A stretch of 13,603 bases of DNA from JAWLHK01 sp041690355 [NCBI: bacterium] (GCA_041690355.1 JAWLHK010000018.1:70730-84332), one strand, 5' to 3'. Positions 1 through 6,802 are shown, counted from the stretch's first letter. Translations and numbers: made by a program. Notes: generated by a model from the sequence alone, not told the origin.

Positions 1-75
1 GGAGAGGGGGATCAGGAACCTGGAATCGCCGCCCCGCAAGGAGAGGGGGATCAGGAACCCGGAATCGCCGCCCCG
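1..75. repeat. 39-bp tandem repeat, two copies
   Basis: Two direct copies, 1-39 and 40-75, have a 39-bp period. The second copy stops after 36 bp where the permease stop codon begins. They differ at one base within the shared 36 bp (T at 21, C at 60). Each begins GGAGAGGGGGATCAGGAACC. The array starts at the window edge, so the true copy number is unknown. It lies directly downstream of the minus-strand permease gene; no T-tract marks it as a terminator. Confidence 0.85.
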
Positions 76-1107
76 TCACGACCAGCGGAAGATGCGCAGC
101 GCGAGCGCGAAGGTGAGGGCGCCCCACGCCGCCAGAACCACCAGGGGGAAACTCACGGCCGCCAGGCCCGCTCCTTCGTTGATGATCGCGCGCAGGCTGT
201 CGTTCAGCGCCGTGAGCGGAAGAATGCGGATGGCGGGCTGCATCCACGACGGAAAGTTTTCGGCCGAGAAGAAGACCCCCGACAGCACGAACATCGGCAG
301 CATGACCGCGTTCATGAGCCCCGACACCGTCTCGGCCGTGCGCGCGCGGCTGGCCGTGAGCACCCCGACCCCCGCGAACGACATCGCGCCGAGCACCGCC
401 ACGAGCCCGATCAGCGGGATGCTTCCTTGGATGCGGATGTCGAAGGCCAGGTGGCCGAATCCCAGGAGCACGGCCACTTCGAAGAACAGAAAGATGAGCC
501 GCGCGATCATGTGCGAGAACAGATAGTCGCGCTTGCGCATCGGCGTGGCCAGAAAACGCTTGAGCAGCTTGCGCGTGCGGGTCTGCACGATGACCCAGCC
601 GATGCCCCACATGCTCGCGCTCATGATGTTCATGCCGATGAGGCCGGGGAGCAGAAAGTCGATGTAGCGCGAACCCTGCGCGACGACGGTCTCCTCGCGC
701 GTGGGCAGCGGGTCGGTTCGTCCCGCGGCGGTCTGCAGTACGCGATCGACCCGGAGCACGAGCGCCTGCGTTTCGGGACGGGTCGGATCGTACCGGTATT
801 CCACCGGCGTGCCGCCGCCTACGGCCAGATAGGCGCGTCCCCGCGAGAGCCACAGCTGGGCCTCGGCTTCGGTGGCCCCGGTCACGATGAGCGAGTGCTC
901 CCGGTCGAGCAGCGCCACGCGCGCCGCCTGCTCCGCGCCGGGGAGAACGACGATCGGCATGCGCGGCTGCGCGCCCGAGCGAAAAGCGAGCCCCAGCGCC
1001 AGCGCGAGAAGAATCGGAAATCCGAAGACCCAGAACAGCGTGCCCGGCTCGCGCACATACTCCCGCAGGCGGGCCAGGGTGAGTTGCCAGAGAGGTGAAT
1101 TCCGCAT
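76..1107 (-). CDS. ABC-2 type transporter permease
   Basis: This 343-aa protein is the membrane subunit of an ABC-2 family exporter. A first hydrophobic segment lies at about residues 23-42, just after a short basic N-terminus. A soluble extracytoplasmic region runs from about 45 to 145. A C-terminal block of about five hydrophobic segments (about 150-340) contains the stretch MLPMFVLSGVFFSAENFPSW, typical of ABC2_membrane proteins. The ATG lies 2 nt after the TAA of the ATPase gene, with a purine-rich GAGAG just before it, so the two are translationally coupled. The exporter core is therefore one ATPase plus one permease, and probably works as a dimer of each. The substrate cannot be read from sequence; related pairs export drugs, polysaccharides or lipids. 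Confidence 0.92.
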   Translation of the reverse strand: MRNSPLWQLTLARLREYVREPGTLFWVFGFPILLALALGLAFRSGAQPRMPIVVLPGAEQAARVALLDREHSLIVTGATEAEAQLWLSRGRAYLAVGGGTPVEYRYDPTRPETQALVLRVDRVLQTAAGRTDPLPTREETVVAQGSRYIDFLLPGLIGMNIMSASMWGIGWVIVQTRTRKLLKRFLATPMRKRDYLFSHMIARLIFLFFEVAVLLGFGHLAFDIRIQGSIPLIGLVAVLGAMSFAGVGVLTASRARTAETVSGLMNAVMLPMFVLSGVFFSAENFPSWMQPAIRILPLTALNDSLRAIINEGAGLAAVSFPLVVLAAWGALTFALALRIFRWS

Positions 1108-1109
1108 CG

Positions 1110-2027
1110 TTACTCTCGCAGGCTTCGGCCGGTGAGCGATACGAAGACGTCTTCGAGCGTGGCCTGGCGCGTCGAAAGGCTGGTCAGCGCCACGCCGTGT
1201 TCCCGCAGTTTTCGCACGAGCTCGGGTAGCGTCTCGTGCAGGCTGCGCACGGTCAGGCGCCAGTGTCCGCCCGCGTCGCCGGCTTCAATCACGCCCGGCA
1301 GATCGGACGGAAAGGCGGCGGGAAGCGTACGATCGGTCGCGAACTCGATGACCTGATCGGCGCCGAGCCCGCCGATGAGCTCCTGCGGCGTGCCGAGCGC
1401 GATGATTTTCCCGTGGTCGACGATGGCCACCCGATCGCAGAGCTTCTCGGCTTCGTCCATGTAATGCGTGGTCAGCAGCACGGTTCGCTGGTTCTGTTTG
1501 TAGGCGTTGACGAGGTCCCATACCTGGCGCCGCGATTGCGGATCGAGCCCGGTCGTCGGCTCGTCGAGAAAGAGCAGATCCGGCGCGCCGACGAGGGCAC
1601 ACGCGATGGCCAGACGCTGCTTCTGTCCGCCCGAGAGCTTGCCCACCCAGCTGTTCCGCTTCTCCTCCAGACTCACGTCGGCGAGCGTCTCTTCGACGGT
1701 GCGTCCGCGACGGTAGAAGCTGCGGAACAGGGTGAGCGTCTCGTAGACGGTCAGCTTGTCGGTGAGCTGGGTCTCCTGCAGGGCGACGCCGATGCGCTGA
1801 CGCAGTTCCTCATTGTGCCGGCCCCAGGTCTGACCGAGAACGCGCACGTCGCCGGCGGTCGGCTCCAGAAGCCCTTCGAGAATCTCGACGGTCGTGGTCT
1901 TGCCCGCGCCGTTGGGTCCGAGGAGGCCGAAGCACTCGCCCGCCGGGATGGACAGGTCGAGGCCGTTCACGGCCCGCACGCCCCCCTCGTATTCCTTCAC
2001 CAGTCCACTGACTTCGACCGCGTTCAT
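1110..2027 (-). CDS. ABC transporter ATP-binding protein
   Basis: This 305-aa cytoplasmic ATPase powers the adjacent ABC-2 permease. From the ATG at 2027 it shows Walker A GPNGAGKT (37-44), Q-loop Gln84, signature LSGGQ (131-135), Walker B LLFLDEP (151-157) and H-loop His188. All catalytic residues are intact. A C-terminal regulatory domain of about 85 residues follows, ending in the ATLEDVFVSLTG motif common to CcmA/NatA/DrrA-type ATPases. An upstream in-frame start at 2090 would add 21 residues of atypical composition, so I prefer 2027, where the family's usual N-terminus (EVSGLVKEY) begins. No strong promoter is evident upstream, in the repeat-rich gap 2028-2206. Confidence 0.95.
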   Translation of the reverse strand: MNAVEVSGLVKEYEGGVRAVNGLDLSIPAGECFGLLGPNGAGKTTTVEILEGLLEPTAGDVRVLGQTWGRHNEELRQRIGVALQETQLTDKLTVYETLTLFRSFYRRGRTVEETLADVSLEEKRNSWVGKLSGGQKQRLAIACALVGAPDLLFLDEPTTGLDPQSRRQVWDLVNAYKQNQRTVLLTTHYMDEAEKLCDRVAIVDHGKIIALGTPQELIGGLGADQVIEFATDRTLPAAFPSDLPGVIEAGDAGGHWRLTVRSLHETLPELVRKLREHGVALTSLSTRQATLEDVFVSLTGRSLRE

Positions 2028-2091
2028 CCCAGAAAGGGTACCATAAGCCACCGCACGCGGAATGGGTTGTCGATGGTGCCGGACTGGCACG

Positions 2092-2119
2092 AGCGCCGAG
2101 CGCTAAGCGCTAAGCGCTG
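2092..2119 (+). repeat. AGCGCYR heptamer array (copy 1)
   Basis: Four tandem 7-mers, AGCGCCG, AGCGCTA, AGCGCTA and AGCGCTG, lie in the gap between the cupin and ABC ATPase genes. A reverse-oriented array of the same family lies at 2183-2197. The segment 2107-2120 can pair with 2183-2196 (14 positions, one G-T). The same gap holds a separate perfect 10-bp inverted pair, 2035-2044 and 2133-2142 (AGGGTACCAT / ATGGTACCCT). Confidence 0.8.
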
Positions 2120-2182
2120 AACATGGCCGGTGATGGTACCCTCAGCGAACCTTGGGCCTTATTTCAGATTGGTGCTTGATGC

Positions 2183-2206
2183 TCAGCGCTTGGCGCTTCG
2201 CCGCGC
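2183..2206 (-). repeat. AGCGCYR heptamer array (inverted) with hairpin after cupin stop
   Basis: On the minus strand, directly after the cupin TGA (2207-2209), the sequence folds as GCGC-GGCG-AAG-CGCC-AA-GCGC (2186-2206). It continues as AGCGCCA and AGCGCTG heptamers. The hairpin is GC-rich but has no following T-run, so it is at most a weak or Rho-assisted terminator or a 3' end-stabilising structure. Confidence 0.55.
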
Positions 2207-2572
2207 TCAGCGGCGATCGCGGTGCACGGTGAACGGCGAGAAGGCGGGGGTGCAGATGGCGATGTACTCGGCGCCATCTTCTTCGGGGGTGCTGTAGCGG
2301 ATCCACTCGCCCGGCTCGGTGATGACCGTCTGGCCGGCCCGGACTTCGAGGACGCCCCCCTCGTGCTCGACGCGCAGCATGCCGCTCAGGACGAGGGTGA
2401 TTTCGCGGAATTCCGGCGTCTGTCCCGGCTCGGTCCAGCCGCCGGGCGAACGCATGCGGGCCACGCTGATGTTCGTGTCGCCGCTGTTGACCCGCCCGAC
2501 GAACTCTTCGATTCGCTTCGGCTTGGTTCCGGCGGCTTCGACAAGGGAGGGAGCACCGATCAGCTTGGGCAT
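2207..2572 (-). CDS. Cupin-domain protein
   Basis: A 121-aa single-domain cupin. The barrel core is visible from about residue 35 to 110: SPGGWTEPGQTPEFREITLV, then a glycine turn LSGML, then AGQTVITEPGEWIRYS. The usual cupin His ligands (HxH in motif 1, His in motif 2) are absent. Glu54 and Glu57 sit in motif 1, and Trp90/Arg92 follow the PG turn, so any metal site would be acidic or absent. Enzyme activity is therefore uncertain; ligand binding is possible. It lies 43 nt downstream of the GNAT gene on the same strand and is probably co-transcribed with it. No good ribosome binding site precedes the ATG. Confidence 0.85.
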   Translation of the reverse strand: MPKLIGAPSLVEAAGTKPKRIEEFVGRVNSGDTNISVARMRSPGGWTEPGQTPEFREITLVLSGMLRVEHEGGVLEVRAGQTVITEPGEWIRYSTPEEDGAEYIAICTPAFSPFTVHRDRR

Positions 2573-2615
2573 GCGGTATAGCTTGCCACAGGATCCCTCT
2601 GAAAACCAATTTGGA

Positions 2616-3134
2616 TCAGGGACGGGAGGATGTCAGGGGGCGATGGGGCAGAACCAGGCGGCGCACCATCCGGTAGCGCAGAAAGAGAACGCCACCGCGT
2701 TCGACCCGTTCGACCTCTTCGACCGTGAAACCGTGCCGCCCGAAGAGCGGACGGCTGAATTCGCTCGCTTCCGTGTACAACAGCGGAAGGCCGCGCCGCC
2801 CGGCTTCTTCGAGGAGCGCCGTCAGCAGACGCGAGCCGACGCCGCGCCGGGCCGCTGCAGGAGCAACATAAAGCGAAGTCACATGCCCGTCGGCGCCCAA
2901 TCCGGCAAAGCCGAGCAGACCCGAGTCATCCTCGGCAACGAGGGTCCACGCGTCGAGGATGAAGGCAGAGAAGCGTTCGGTTTCCTGCGCGAAGGCGGCC
3001 CAGGCTTCGACCTGCTCTGCGGAATAGCGCGAAGGGCCCAGCGCGCGCACGCTCTCGGCGAACAACGCGGCAAGACCGGGAACGTCGGCCGAAGAGGCCG
3101 GGCGCAGGCGAACGTTGGCGGCGCGGGAGGTCAA
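2616..3134 (-). CDS. GNAT family N-acetyltransferase
   Basis: About 172 aa, starting from a TTG at 3134 that overlaps the upstream gene's stop as TTGA. A GTG at 3173 is the alternative start and would add 13 residues. The conserved domain begins at VRLRPASSADVPGL. Motif A, LYVAPAAARRGVGSRLL, contains the acetyl-CoA pyrophosphate loop RRGVGS (about 96-101). The late GNAT motif LFGRHGF is at about 130-136. The fold predicts acetyl-CoA-dependent acetylation of a small amine or a protein N-terminus/lysine; the substrate is not predictable. The overlap with the SpoIIAA-like gene and short gap to the cupin suggest one transcript of three genes. Confidence 0.88.
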   Translation of the reverse strand: MTSRAANVRLRPASSADVPGLAALFAESVRALGPSRYSAEQVEAWAAFAQETERFSAFILDAWTLVAEDDSGLLGFAGLGADGHVTSLYVAPAAARRGVGSRLLTALLEEAGRRGLPLLYTEASEFSRPLFGRHGFTVEEVERVERGGVLFLRYRMVRRLVLPHRPLTSSRP

Positions 3135-3502
3135 TAGGCGGCGAAGCCCCGCTCGCGCAGGTATTCCATGCACTCGTCACGCGACCGGCAGATCTTCATG
3201 TCGGTCCCCGAAAGCGTCATGGCAACTTTGGCGAGCACGCGCAGGATGGCGCGGTCGACGAGCGCGACCTGAACCGGCTGGAGGTGCCGGATGTCTTCAA
3301 AACAGCTGGCGAAGCGGCGCGCATACCCTTCGGTCGCGTGGGCGAGGTCGCTGGCGTCGTGGAAGATGCCGACTTTGCGTCCGCCCTCGGACAGCCCGAT
3401 GACGAGCTGATGCAGCTTCGTGCACAGCGCCTGGGCCTCCTGTTCGTTGCCCGTGCCGTCGTGAACAACCAGTATGACGTTACCCTGTACAGAAATTCCC
3501 AT
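3131..3502 (-). CDS. SpoIIAA/STAS-like small protein
   Basis: A 123-aa soluble protein with no signal peptide or membrane segment. Its pattern is beta-rich N-terminus (ISVQGNVILVVHDG), a central VGIFHDASDLAHATEGYARRF, then VQVALVDRAILRVLAKVAM, and a C-terminal SRDECMEYLRERG. This resembles SpoIIAA-like (STAS-fold) proteins, which often end in a 'sree A..WL' helix. The assignment is by pattern only, and function is unknown. The ATG is preceded by GGGGGAG at 7-nt spacing, and a promoter lies at 3540-3567. It is probably the first gene of a SpoIIAA-like–GNAT–cupin unit. Confidence 0.75.
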   Translation of the reverse strand: MGISVQGNVILVVHDGTGNEQEAQALCTKLHQLVIGLSEGGRKVGIFHDASDLAHATEGYARRFASCFEDIRHLQPVQVALVDRAILRVLAKVAMTLSGTDMKICRSRDECMEYLRERGFAAY

Positions 3503-3539
3503 GGAGCGTCTCCCCCCCGAAGCGCAGTGCCAATCGAAA

Positions 3540-3567
3540 AGTATAGCGCGAACTGCGGAATGCGCAA
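3540..3567 (-). promoter_or_regulatory. Sigma70-type promoter for SpoIIAA-like/GNAT/cupin unit
   Basis: On the minus strand a -35 TTGCGC (3562-3567) and a -10 TATACT (3540-3545, 5 of 6 to consensus) are 16 bp apart. They lie about 40 bp upstream of the ATG at 3502. The expected start site is near 3533. Confidence 0.5.
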
Positions 3568-3587
3568 ACCCGCCGGAGAGCCTGCCG

Positions 3588-4058
3588 TCAGTGTTTGTGG
3601 CCGTCTTTCCCGTTCGCTTTCGGCGGCCGGACGCCGATGCTGCGCAGCCAGGTGTACAGGGCCGTCTTGTCGTCGTCAGAGAGCGCGGCTTCGGGATGCA
3701 TGACCACGTAGATCGGCAGCGGCATGTTTCCCTCGGCGACCTCTTCCCAGACCTCTTCGAGCTTCTCGCGCTTCTTTTTGGCCGAGTACACGTTCCACAT
3801 CGAAAAATTCAGGTGCTCGCGGCCGTGGTTCACGTCGCGCGCCACGAGCCAGCTCATGGGCGCCACCCAGGCATACCAGGGCCACCGCGTCTCGTGGGAG
3901 TGGCAATCGAAGCAGGCGCGGCGCAGGATGGCATCGATGTGCTGCGGCGTGACAATGGGCGTGCCGACGGGAGGATTTTCCCGCTTGACCGGAATGAGCT
4001 GGATGACGAGGAGCAGCGCGAGCGGAATGCCGGCGCCGAGAGCAAGTTTCTTCTTCAT
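3588..4058 (-). CDS. Haem-binding domain protein (CxxCH, membrane anchored)
   Basis: 156 aa. The N-terminus is MKKK followed by a hydrophobic segment (about 5-23), either an uncleaved signal anchor or a signal peptide. It exports a domain carrying one c-type haem motif, CFDCH (49-53), followed by SHETRWPWYAWVAPMSW. That block is characteristic of the small haem-binding family usually annotated 'heme-binding domain-containing protein'. A C-terminal helix follows (DDKTALYTWLRSIG), with MPLP (about 110-115) offering a possible distal Met ligand as in cytochrome c. It ends in a His/Lys-rich tail. It is likely periplasmic and may handle electron transfer or haem sensing. The gene appears monocistronic, with a weak candidate promoter at 4128-4156. 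Confidence 0.88.
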   Translation of the reverse strand: MKKKLALGAGIPLALLLVIQLIPVKRENPPVGTPIVTPQHIDAILRRACFDCHSHETRWPWYAWVAPMSWLVARDVNHGREHLNFSMWNVYSAKKKREKLEEVWEEVAEGNMPLPIYVVMHPEAALSDDDKTALYTWLRSIGVRPPKANGKDGHKH

Positions 4059-4127
4059 GGTAACTCTGTCGTTCTCGGCGCGAGCCGATCAGCCGCAGGC
4101 GCCCGGGGAGATTCCCCATGGAACCTT

Positions 4128-4156
4128 AGTGTAGTGCGCCCGCGGCCCGCCCGCAA
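4128..4156 (-). promoter_or_regulatory. Candidate promoter for haem-binding protein gene
   Basis: Minus strand -35 TTGCGG (4151-4156), 17-bp spacer, -10 TACACT (4128-4133). The -10 matches 4 of 6 and the -35 only 3 of 6, so this is tentative. It lies about 70 bp upstream of the ATG at 4058. Confidence 0.3.
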
Positions 4157-4180
4157 CGGCGCTGTGCGCGGAATGCGGCA

Positions 4181-4924
4181 TCAGGGGAGGGCGGCAGCCG
4201 AGGGTCGGCGCAGGCTCCCCCCGCGCAACGCTCCGGTCACCGAGGCGCGGAAGTTGGGAAGCCGATCTGCATAGGGCCGGCTGTCGAGCGGAGGCAGGAA
4301 TTCGACATCCACCGTTCCGCTCGACGGCACGAGCCGCCCGCGCGGCAGCACCTGCTGTGCGCCGTGCAGCAGAACGGGGGCGATCGGGCGCCCCGCCTCG
4401 AGGGCGATGCGCAGCGGCACTTCGTCCATGGGGAGGATCCGCGTATCCCAGGAGCGCGCCCCCAACGGTGACAGCATGATCAGCCCGCCCGAACGCACGT
4501 ACCCGACCGCCTCGGCCTCGCCGGAGCCGGGCGCAGCCGGGTCGAACAGGGCGAACGGCTGGCGCAGCAGGCGGCGTGCCCACGGCCGGCGGGCCGTCGA
4601 CGGGCGGCAGGCTGCCCTGAAGGGGAGGGGCAGGGCGGTCGAGAGGATGAGCGGATCGAGCAGGCTCGCATGATTCCACACGACGACCGCGCCGTCGTGG
4701 GGGAGCCGCTCGCTGTTCCACGTCCGCACCCGGATCCCCAGTGCGCGGAGCAGCGCTTCGGCGGCCTGCCGGTATTCTGCGCTCCCGAACGGCGCCTGGC
4801 GCAGAACGTTTCGTCGCCGCAGCAGCGCCGTGCCCACGCGCAGCAGGCGTAAGGGAAAAAGAAAGCGGTCGGCGGCACGGGCGGGCGGCACCTGGTGGCC
4901 GACCGGCGGCTGCAGGCCGCGCAT
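4181..4924 (-). CDS. PlsC-like acyltransferase with degenerate FPEGTR motif
   Basis: 247 aa from the ATG at 4924, chosen because a strong GAGGAGG (4930-4936) precedes it by 5 nt. A GTG at 4990 is possible but has no good ribosome binding site. It resembles the 1-acyl-glycerol-3-phosphate acyltransferase (PlsC) family. The catalytic HX4D is intact as NHASLLD (His85, Asp90). The later substrate motif, normally FPEGTRS, reads LSPLGARS (151-158), with Leu in place of the conserved Glu. Block IV is recognisable as IAPVLLHG. A short hydrophobic/basic segment (about 20-36) could contact the membrane. It is probably a phospholipid or lipid acyltransferase, but the altered motif makes substrate and activity uncertain. 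Confidence 0.75.
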   Translation of the reverse strand: MRGLQPPVGHQVPPARAADRFLFPLRLLRVGTALLRRRNVLRQAPFGSAEYRQAAEALLRALGIRVRTWNSERLPHDGAVVVWNHASLLDPLILSTALPLPFRAACRPSTARRPWARRLLRQPFALFDPAAPGSGEAEAVGYVRSGGLIMLSPLGARSWDTRILPMDEVPLRIALEAGRPIAPVLLHGAQQVLPRGRLVPSSGTVDVEFLPPLDSRPYADRLPNFRASVTGALRGGSLRRPSAAALP

Positions 4925-4929
4925 GCGGG

Positions 4930-4936
4930 CCTCCTC
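4930..4936 (-). promoter_or_regulatory. Ribosome binding site deciding the acyltransferase start
   Basis: GAGGAGG on the minus strand, 5 nt before the ATG at 4924. It is the best Shine-Dalgarno sequence among the minus-strand genes here, and argues for the internal ATG over the GTG at 4990. Confidence 0.65.
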
Positions 4937-5113
4937 GGGGGGCACGTCGGGACGGCGCAGGATGGAAACCGGACGTTTCACGGCGTTCACTCTAGGGCAC
5001 GCGCCCCGCTCGAACCATCACGGGCGGCCTCGGCATTGCAGGTCGGTGGCTCAGAATGCTTCGCGTAGAAGGGGTTCTGCCCGAAAAGCGCTGCGTTGTG
5101 CGGTGATTGCTGC

Positions 5114-5142
5114 TTGCCAGGATGGGTGCGACTTCGTAGACT
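5114..5142 (+). promoter_or_regulatory. Sigma70-type promoter for surE-pcm
   Basis: -35 TTGCCA (5114-5119, 5 of 6) and -10 TAGACT (5137-5142, 4 of 6) with an optimal 17-bp spacer. The predicted leader to the surE GTG is about 100 nt. Confidence 0.5.
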
Positions 5143-5251
5143 GAACAGGCGGCTCGGGTCGCGCCTGCTTCGACGGCGGGCCGACGGGCCGGTGCCGCCA
5201 CTTTATTTCCCCCCGGGGCACCTCTGGCCGGGACATCTCAGGACGTACAGC

Positions 5252-6025
5252 GTGGTCATTCTCGTTTCGAACGATGACGGTATCCGATCGCCCGGCATCA
5301 AGGCGCTTGCCGCAGCAATGGAGCCCATCGGTGAAGTCTTTGTCGTCGCTCCGGATCGGGAACGCAGTGCGGCGGGACACGCCTTGACACTGCACCACCC
5401 GCTGCGCGTCGAAGAGATCCGCCCCGGCTGGTTTGCCGTCGACGGTACGCCGACCGATTGCGTGAATGTCGCCATCAACGGCCGCATGCTGCTCCCCAGG
5501 CGCCCCGATCTGGTCGTCACCGGAATCAACAAAGGGGCCAACGTCGCCGACGACATCACGTACAGCGGCACGGTCGCCGGGGCGATCGAGGGAACGCTGC
5601 TCGGCCTCCCCTCCATCGCGGTGTCGCTCGTCGGCCGCACCGAGTACGATTTCTCGGCGGCGGCGGCGTTTGCCGGCCGGCTCGCCGAGAAGGTGGCCCA
5701 GCACGGGATGCCCGCCGATACGCTGCTCAACGTGAACGTCCCGAACATTCCCGCCGAGAACATCCGAGGCGTGCAGGTGACGCGCATGGGCAAGCGTCAG
5801 TATGGCGACTCCATCGTCGAGAAGACCGATCCGCGCGGACGCAAGTACTATTGGATCGGCGGCGACGAACTGCGGCATGTGCCGGTCGAGGGCTCCGACA
5901 TCTCGGCGGTGCTCAACGGCTACATTTCGGTGACCCCGCTGCACCTCGACCTCACCAATTTTCGCTCGCTCGACGAGGTTCGTTCGTGGACCTTCGACGG
6001 CTGGTGGCTCCCGCAGGCCCGTTAG
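5252..6025 (+). CDS. surE: 5'/3'-nucleotidase SurE
   Basis: 257 aa from a GTG at 5252, preceded by AGGAC at suitable spacing; SurE is normally about 250 aa. The in-frame extension back to 5096 is low-complexity Arg-rich and is rejected. The metal-binding residues are present: NDDG (Asp8, Asp9), Ser39 in DRERSAAGH, and the TGINKGAN motif (Asn93, Asn97). YSGTVAGAIEG follows as expected. SurE is a cytoplasmic divalent-metal-dependent nucleoside monophosphate phosphatase linked to stationary-phase survival. It sits 19 nt before pcm, a classic partnership, and they likely share the promoter at 5114-5142. C-terminal residues GYISVTPLHLDLT are typical. Confidence 0.96.
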   Translation: MVILVSNDDGIRSPGIKALAAAMEPIGEVFVVAPDRERSAAGHALTLHHPLRVEEIRPGWFAVDGTPTDCVNVAINGRMLLPRRPDLVVTGINKGANVADDITYSGTVAGAIEGTLLGLPSIAVSLVGRTEYDFSAAAAFAGRLAEKVAQHGMPADTLLNVNVPNIPAENIRGVQVTRMGKRQYGDSIVEKTDPRGRKYYWIGGDELRHVPVEGSDISAVLNGYISVTPLHLDLTNFRSLDEVRSWTFDGWWLPQAR

Positions 6026-6044
6026 CCGAGGCCGGAAGAACACC

Positions 6045-6677
6045 ATGGTTCATCAGCAGTACGCCGTCGCACGCAAGCGCATGGTCGCCGACCTCGAGCA
6101 GCGTGGTCTTCTGAAGACCGCGGCGCTCCGTGAGGCGTTTCTGCGCGTTCCGCGCGACCAGTTCGTGGCCCCCGCACTCGCCGCGCAGTCGTACCAGGAT
6201 CTCGCCCTGCCGATTCTCGAAAAGCAGACGATCAGCAAGCCGTCGACCGTGGCGCAGATGGTCGAGGCGTTGCAGCCGCAACAGGAGACGGTGCTCGAAA
6301 TCGGCACCGGTTCCGGATACGCCACCGCCGTCCTCTGCGAAGCGGCGGCCCAGGTCTACACCCTCGAGCGTCACCAGCGCCTTTCCATTCGCGCGCGTCG
6401 TATTCTGCAGGAACTCGGCTACCGCAACGTCCGCTTCCGGACGGGCGACGGCGGTGCGGGGTGGCCCGAGGCAGCCCCCTTCACGCGCATTCTCGTCACC
6501 GCCGGCGCTCCATCGGTTCCCCCCGAGCTCGTGGCGCAGCTCACCCCCGGCGGGCGCATGGTCATCCCGCTGCGCGACCGCATGAGCGTCGTCGTGCGCG
6601 CGGCAGAGGGAGACGGCTTCACCGTCGAGGATCTGGGCCCGGCGGCCTTCGTCCCCTTCGTGACCACGCGCCTCTGA
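6045..6677 (+). CDS. pcm: Protein-L-isoaspartate O-methyltransferase
   Basis: 210 aa, the usual length for bacterial PIMT. It transfers a methyl group from S-adenosylmethionine to isoaspartyl residues in aged proteins, starting their repair. The SAM-binding loop is VLEIGTGSGYA (about 83-93). The family block SYQDLALPILEKQTISKPSTVAQMVEAL (49-76) has Lys where the usual motif has Gly (GQTIS) and Gln (SQP). The post-SAM motif VTAGAPSVPPELVAQLTPGG is intact. The ATG is preceded by GGAAGA at good spacing, 19 nt after surE. A GC hairpin and heptamer repeats begin right after the TGA. Confidence 0.96.
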   Translation: MVHQQYAVARKRMVADLEQRGLLKTAALREAFLRVPRDQFVAPALAAQSYQDLALPILEKQTISKPSTVAQMVEALQPQQETVLEIGTGSGYATAVLCEAAAQVYTLERHQRLSIRARRILQELGYRNVRFRTGDGGAGWPEAAPFTRILVTAGAPSVPPELVAQLTPGGRMVIPLRDRMSVVVRAAEGDGFTVEDLGPAAFVPFVTTRL

Positions 6678-6678
6678 G

Positions 6679-6693
6679 CGGCGCGGAGCGCCG
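6679..6693 (+). other. GC hairpin directly after pcm
   Basis: CGGCGC-GGA-GCGCCG: a 6-bp stem with a 3-nt loop, starting 1 nt after the TGA. There is no immediate T-tract; the nearest T-run (6719-6723) is 26 nt on. It could be a weak terminator or 3' stabiliser. Confidence 0.4.
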
Positions 6694-6707
6694 AGCGCCA
6701 AGGGCCA
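6687..6707 (+). repeat. AGCGCYR heptamer array (copy 2)
   Basis: Three 7-bp units, AGCGCCG, AGCGCCA and AGGGCCA, begin 9 nt after the pcm stop. They are the same family as the arrays at 2092-2119 and 2183-2197. Confidence 0.6.
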
Positions 6708-6729
6708 ATAATTCAAGGTTTTTACCAGC

Positions 6730-6802
6730 GCTCTTGCCTGAATTCGTCAATCGTCAATCGTAAATCGTCAATTGAGTGGAGCGCTTGACTTTCGGTCCAC
6801 TC
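6730..6802 (+). repeat. Dispersed intergenic repeat, copy A (CGTMAAT array plus hairpin)
   Basis: After CTTGCC..TGAATT come four 7-bp units, CGTCAAT, CGTCAAT, CGTAAAT and CGTCAAT (6745-6772). A hairpin follows: GAGTGGA (6774-6780), 15-nt loop, TCCACTC (6796-6802). A near-identical arrangement is found at 9945-10021. The loop contains the -35 box used by the next gene. Confidence 0.75.

Larger units (their letters stand above)
4925..5251. other. Divergent intergenic region between acyltransferase and surE
   Basis: About 327 nt without an accepted gene. It holds the surE promoter (5114-5142) and a GC-rich inverted segment in the surE leader (GGCGG with CCGCC enclosing GGCC-GACG-GGCC, about 5176-5200). 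I see no convincing minus-strand promoter for the acyltransferase. Reading frames crossing the region lack coding character. Confidence 0.6.

Noticed and set aside
2142-2609. Alternative minus-strand frame over the cupin gene
   Set aside because: Arg/His-rich translation without a domain; the cupin frame is clearly the coding one.
5096-5251. Longer SurE start at 5096
   Set aside because: It adds 52 Arg/Pro-rich residues not found in SurE and would begin upstream of the predicted promoter; GTG 5252 has a Shine-Dalgarno sequence and gives the family's N-terminus.
5051-6046. Long minus-strand frame opposite surE, and similar frames opposite pcm (5952-6716) and the LysM-M23 gene (6768-7553)
   Set aside because: They are shadows of well-conserved plus-strand genes, with no recognisable motifs.
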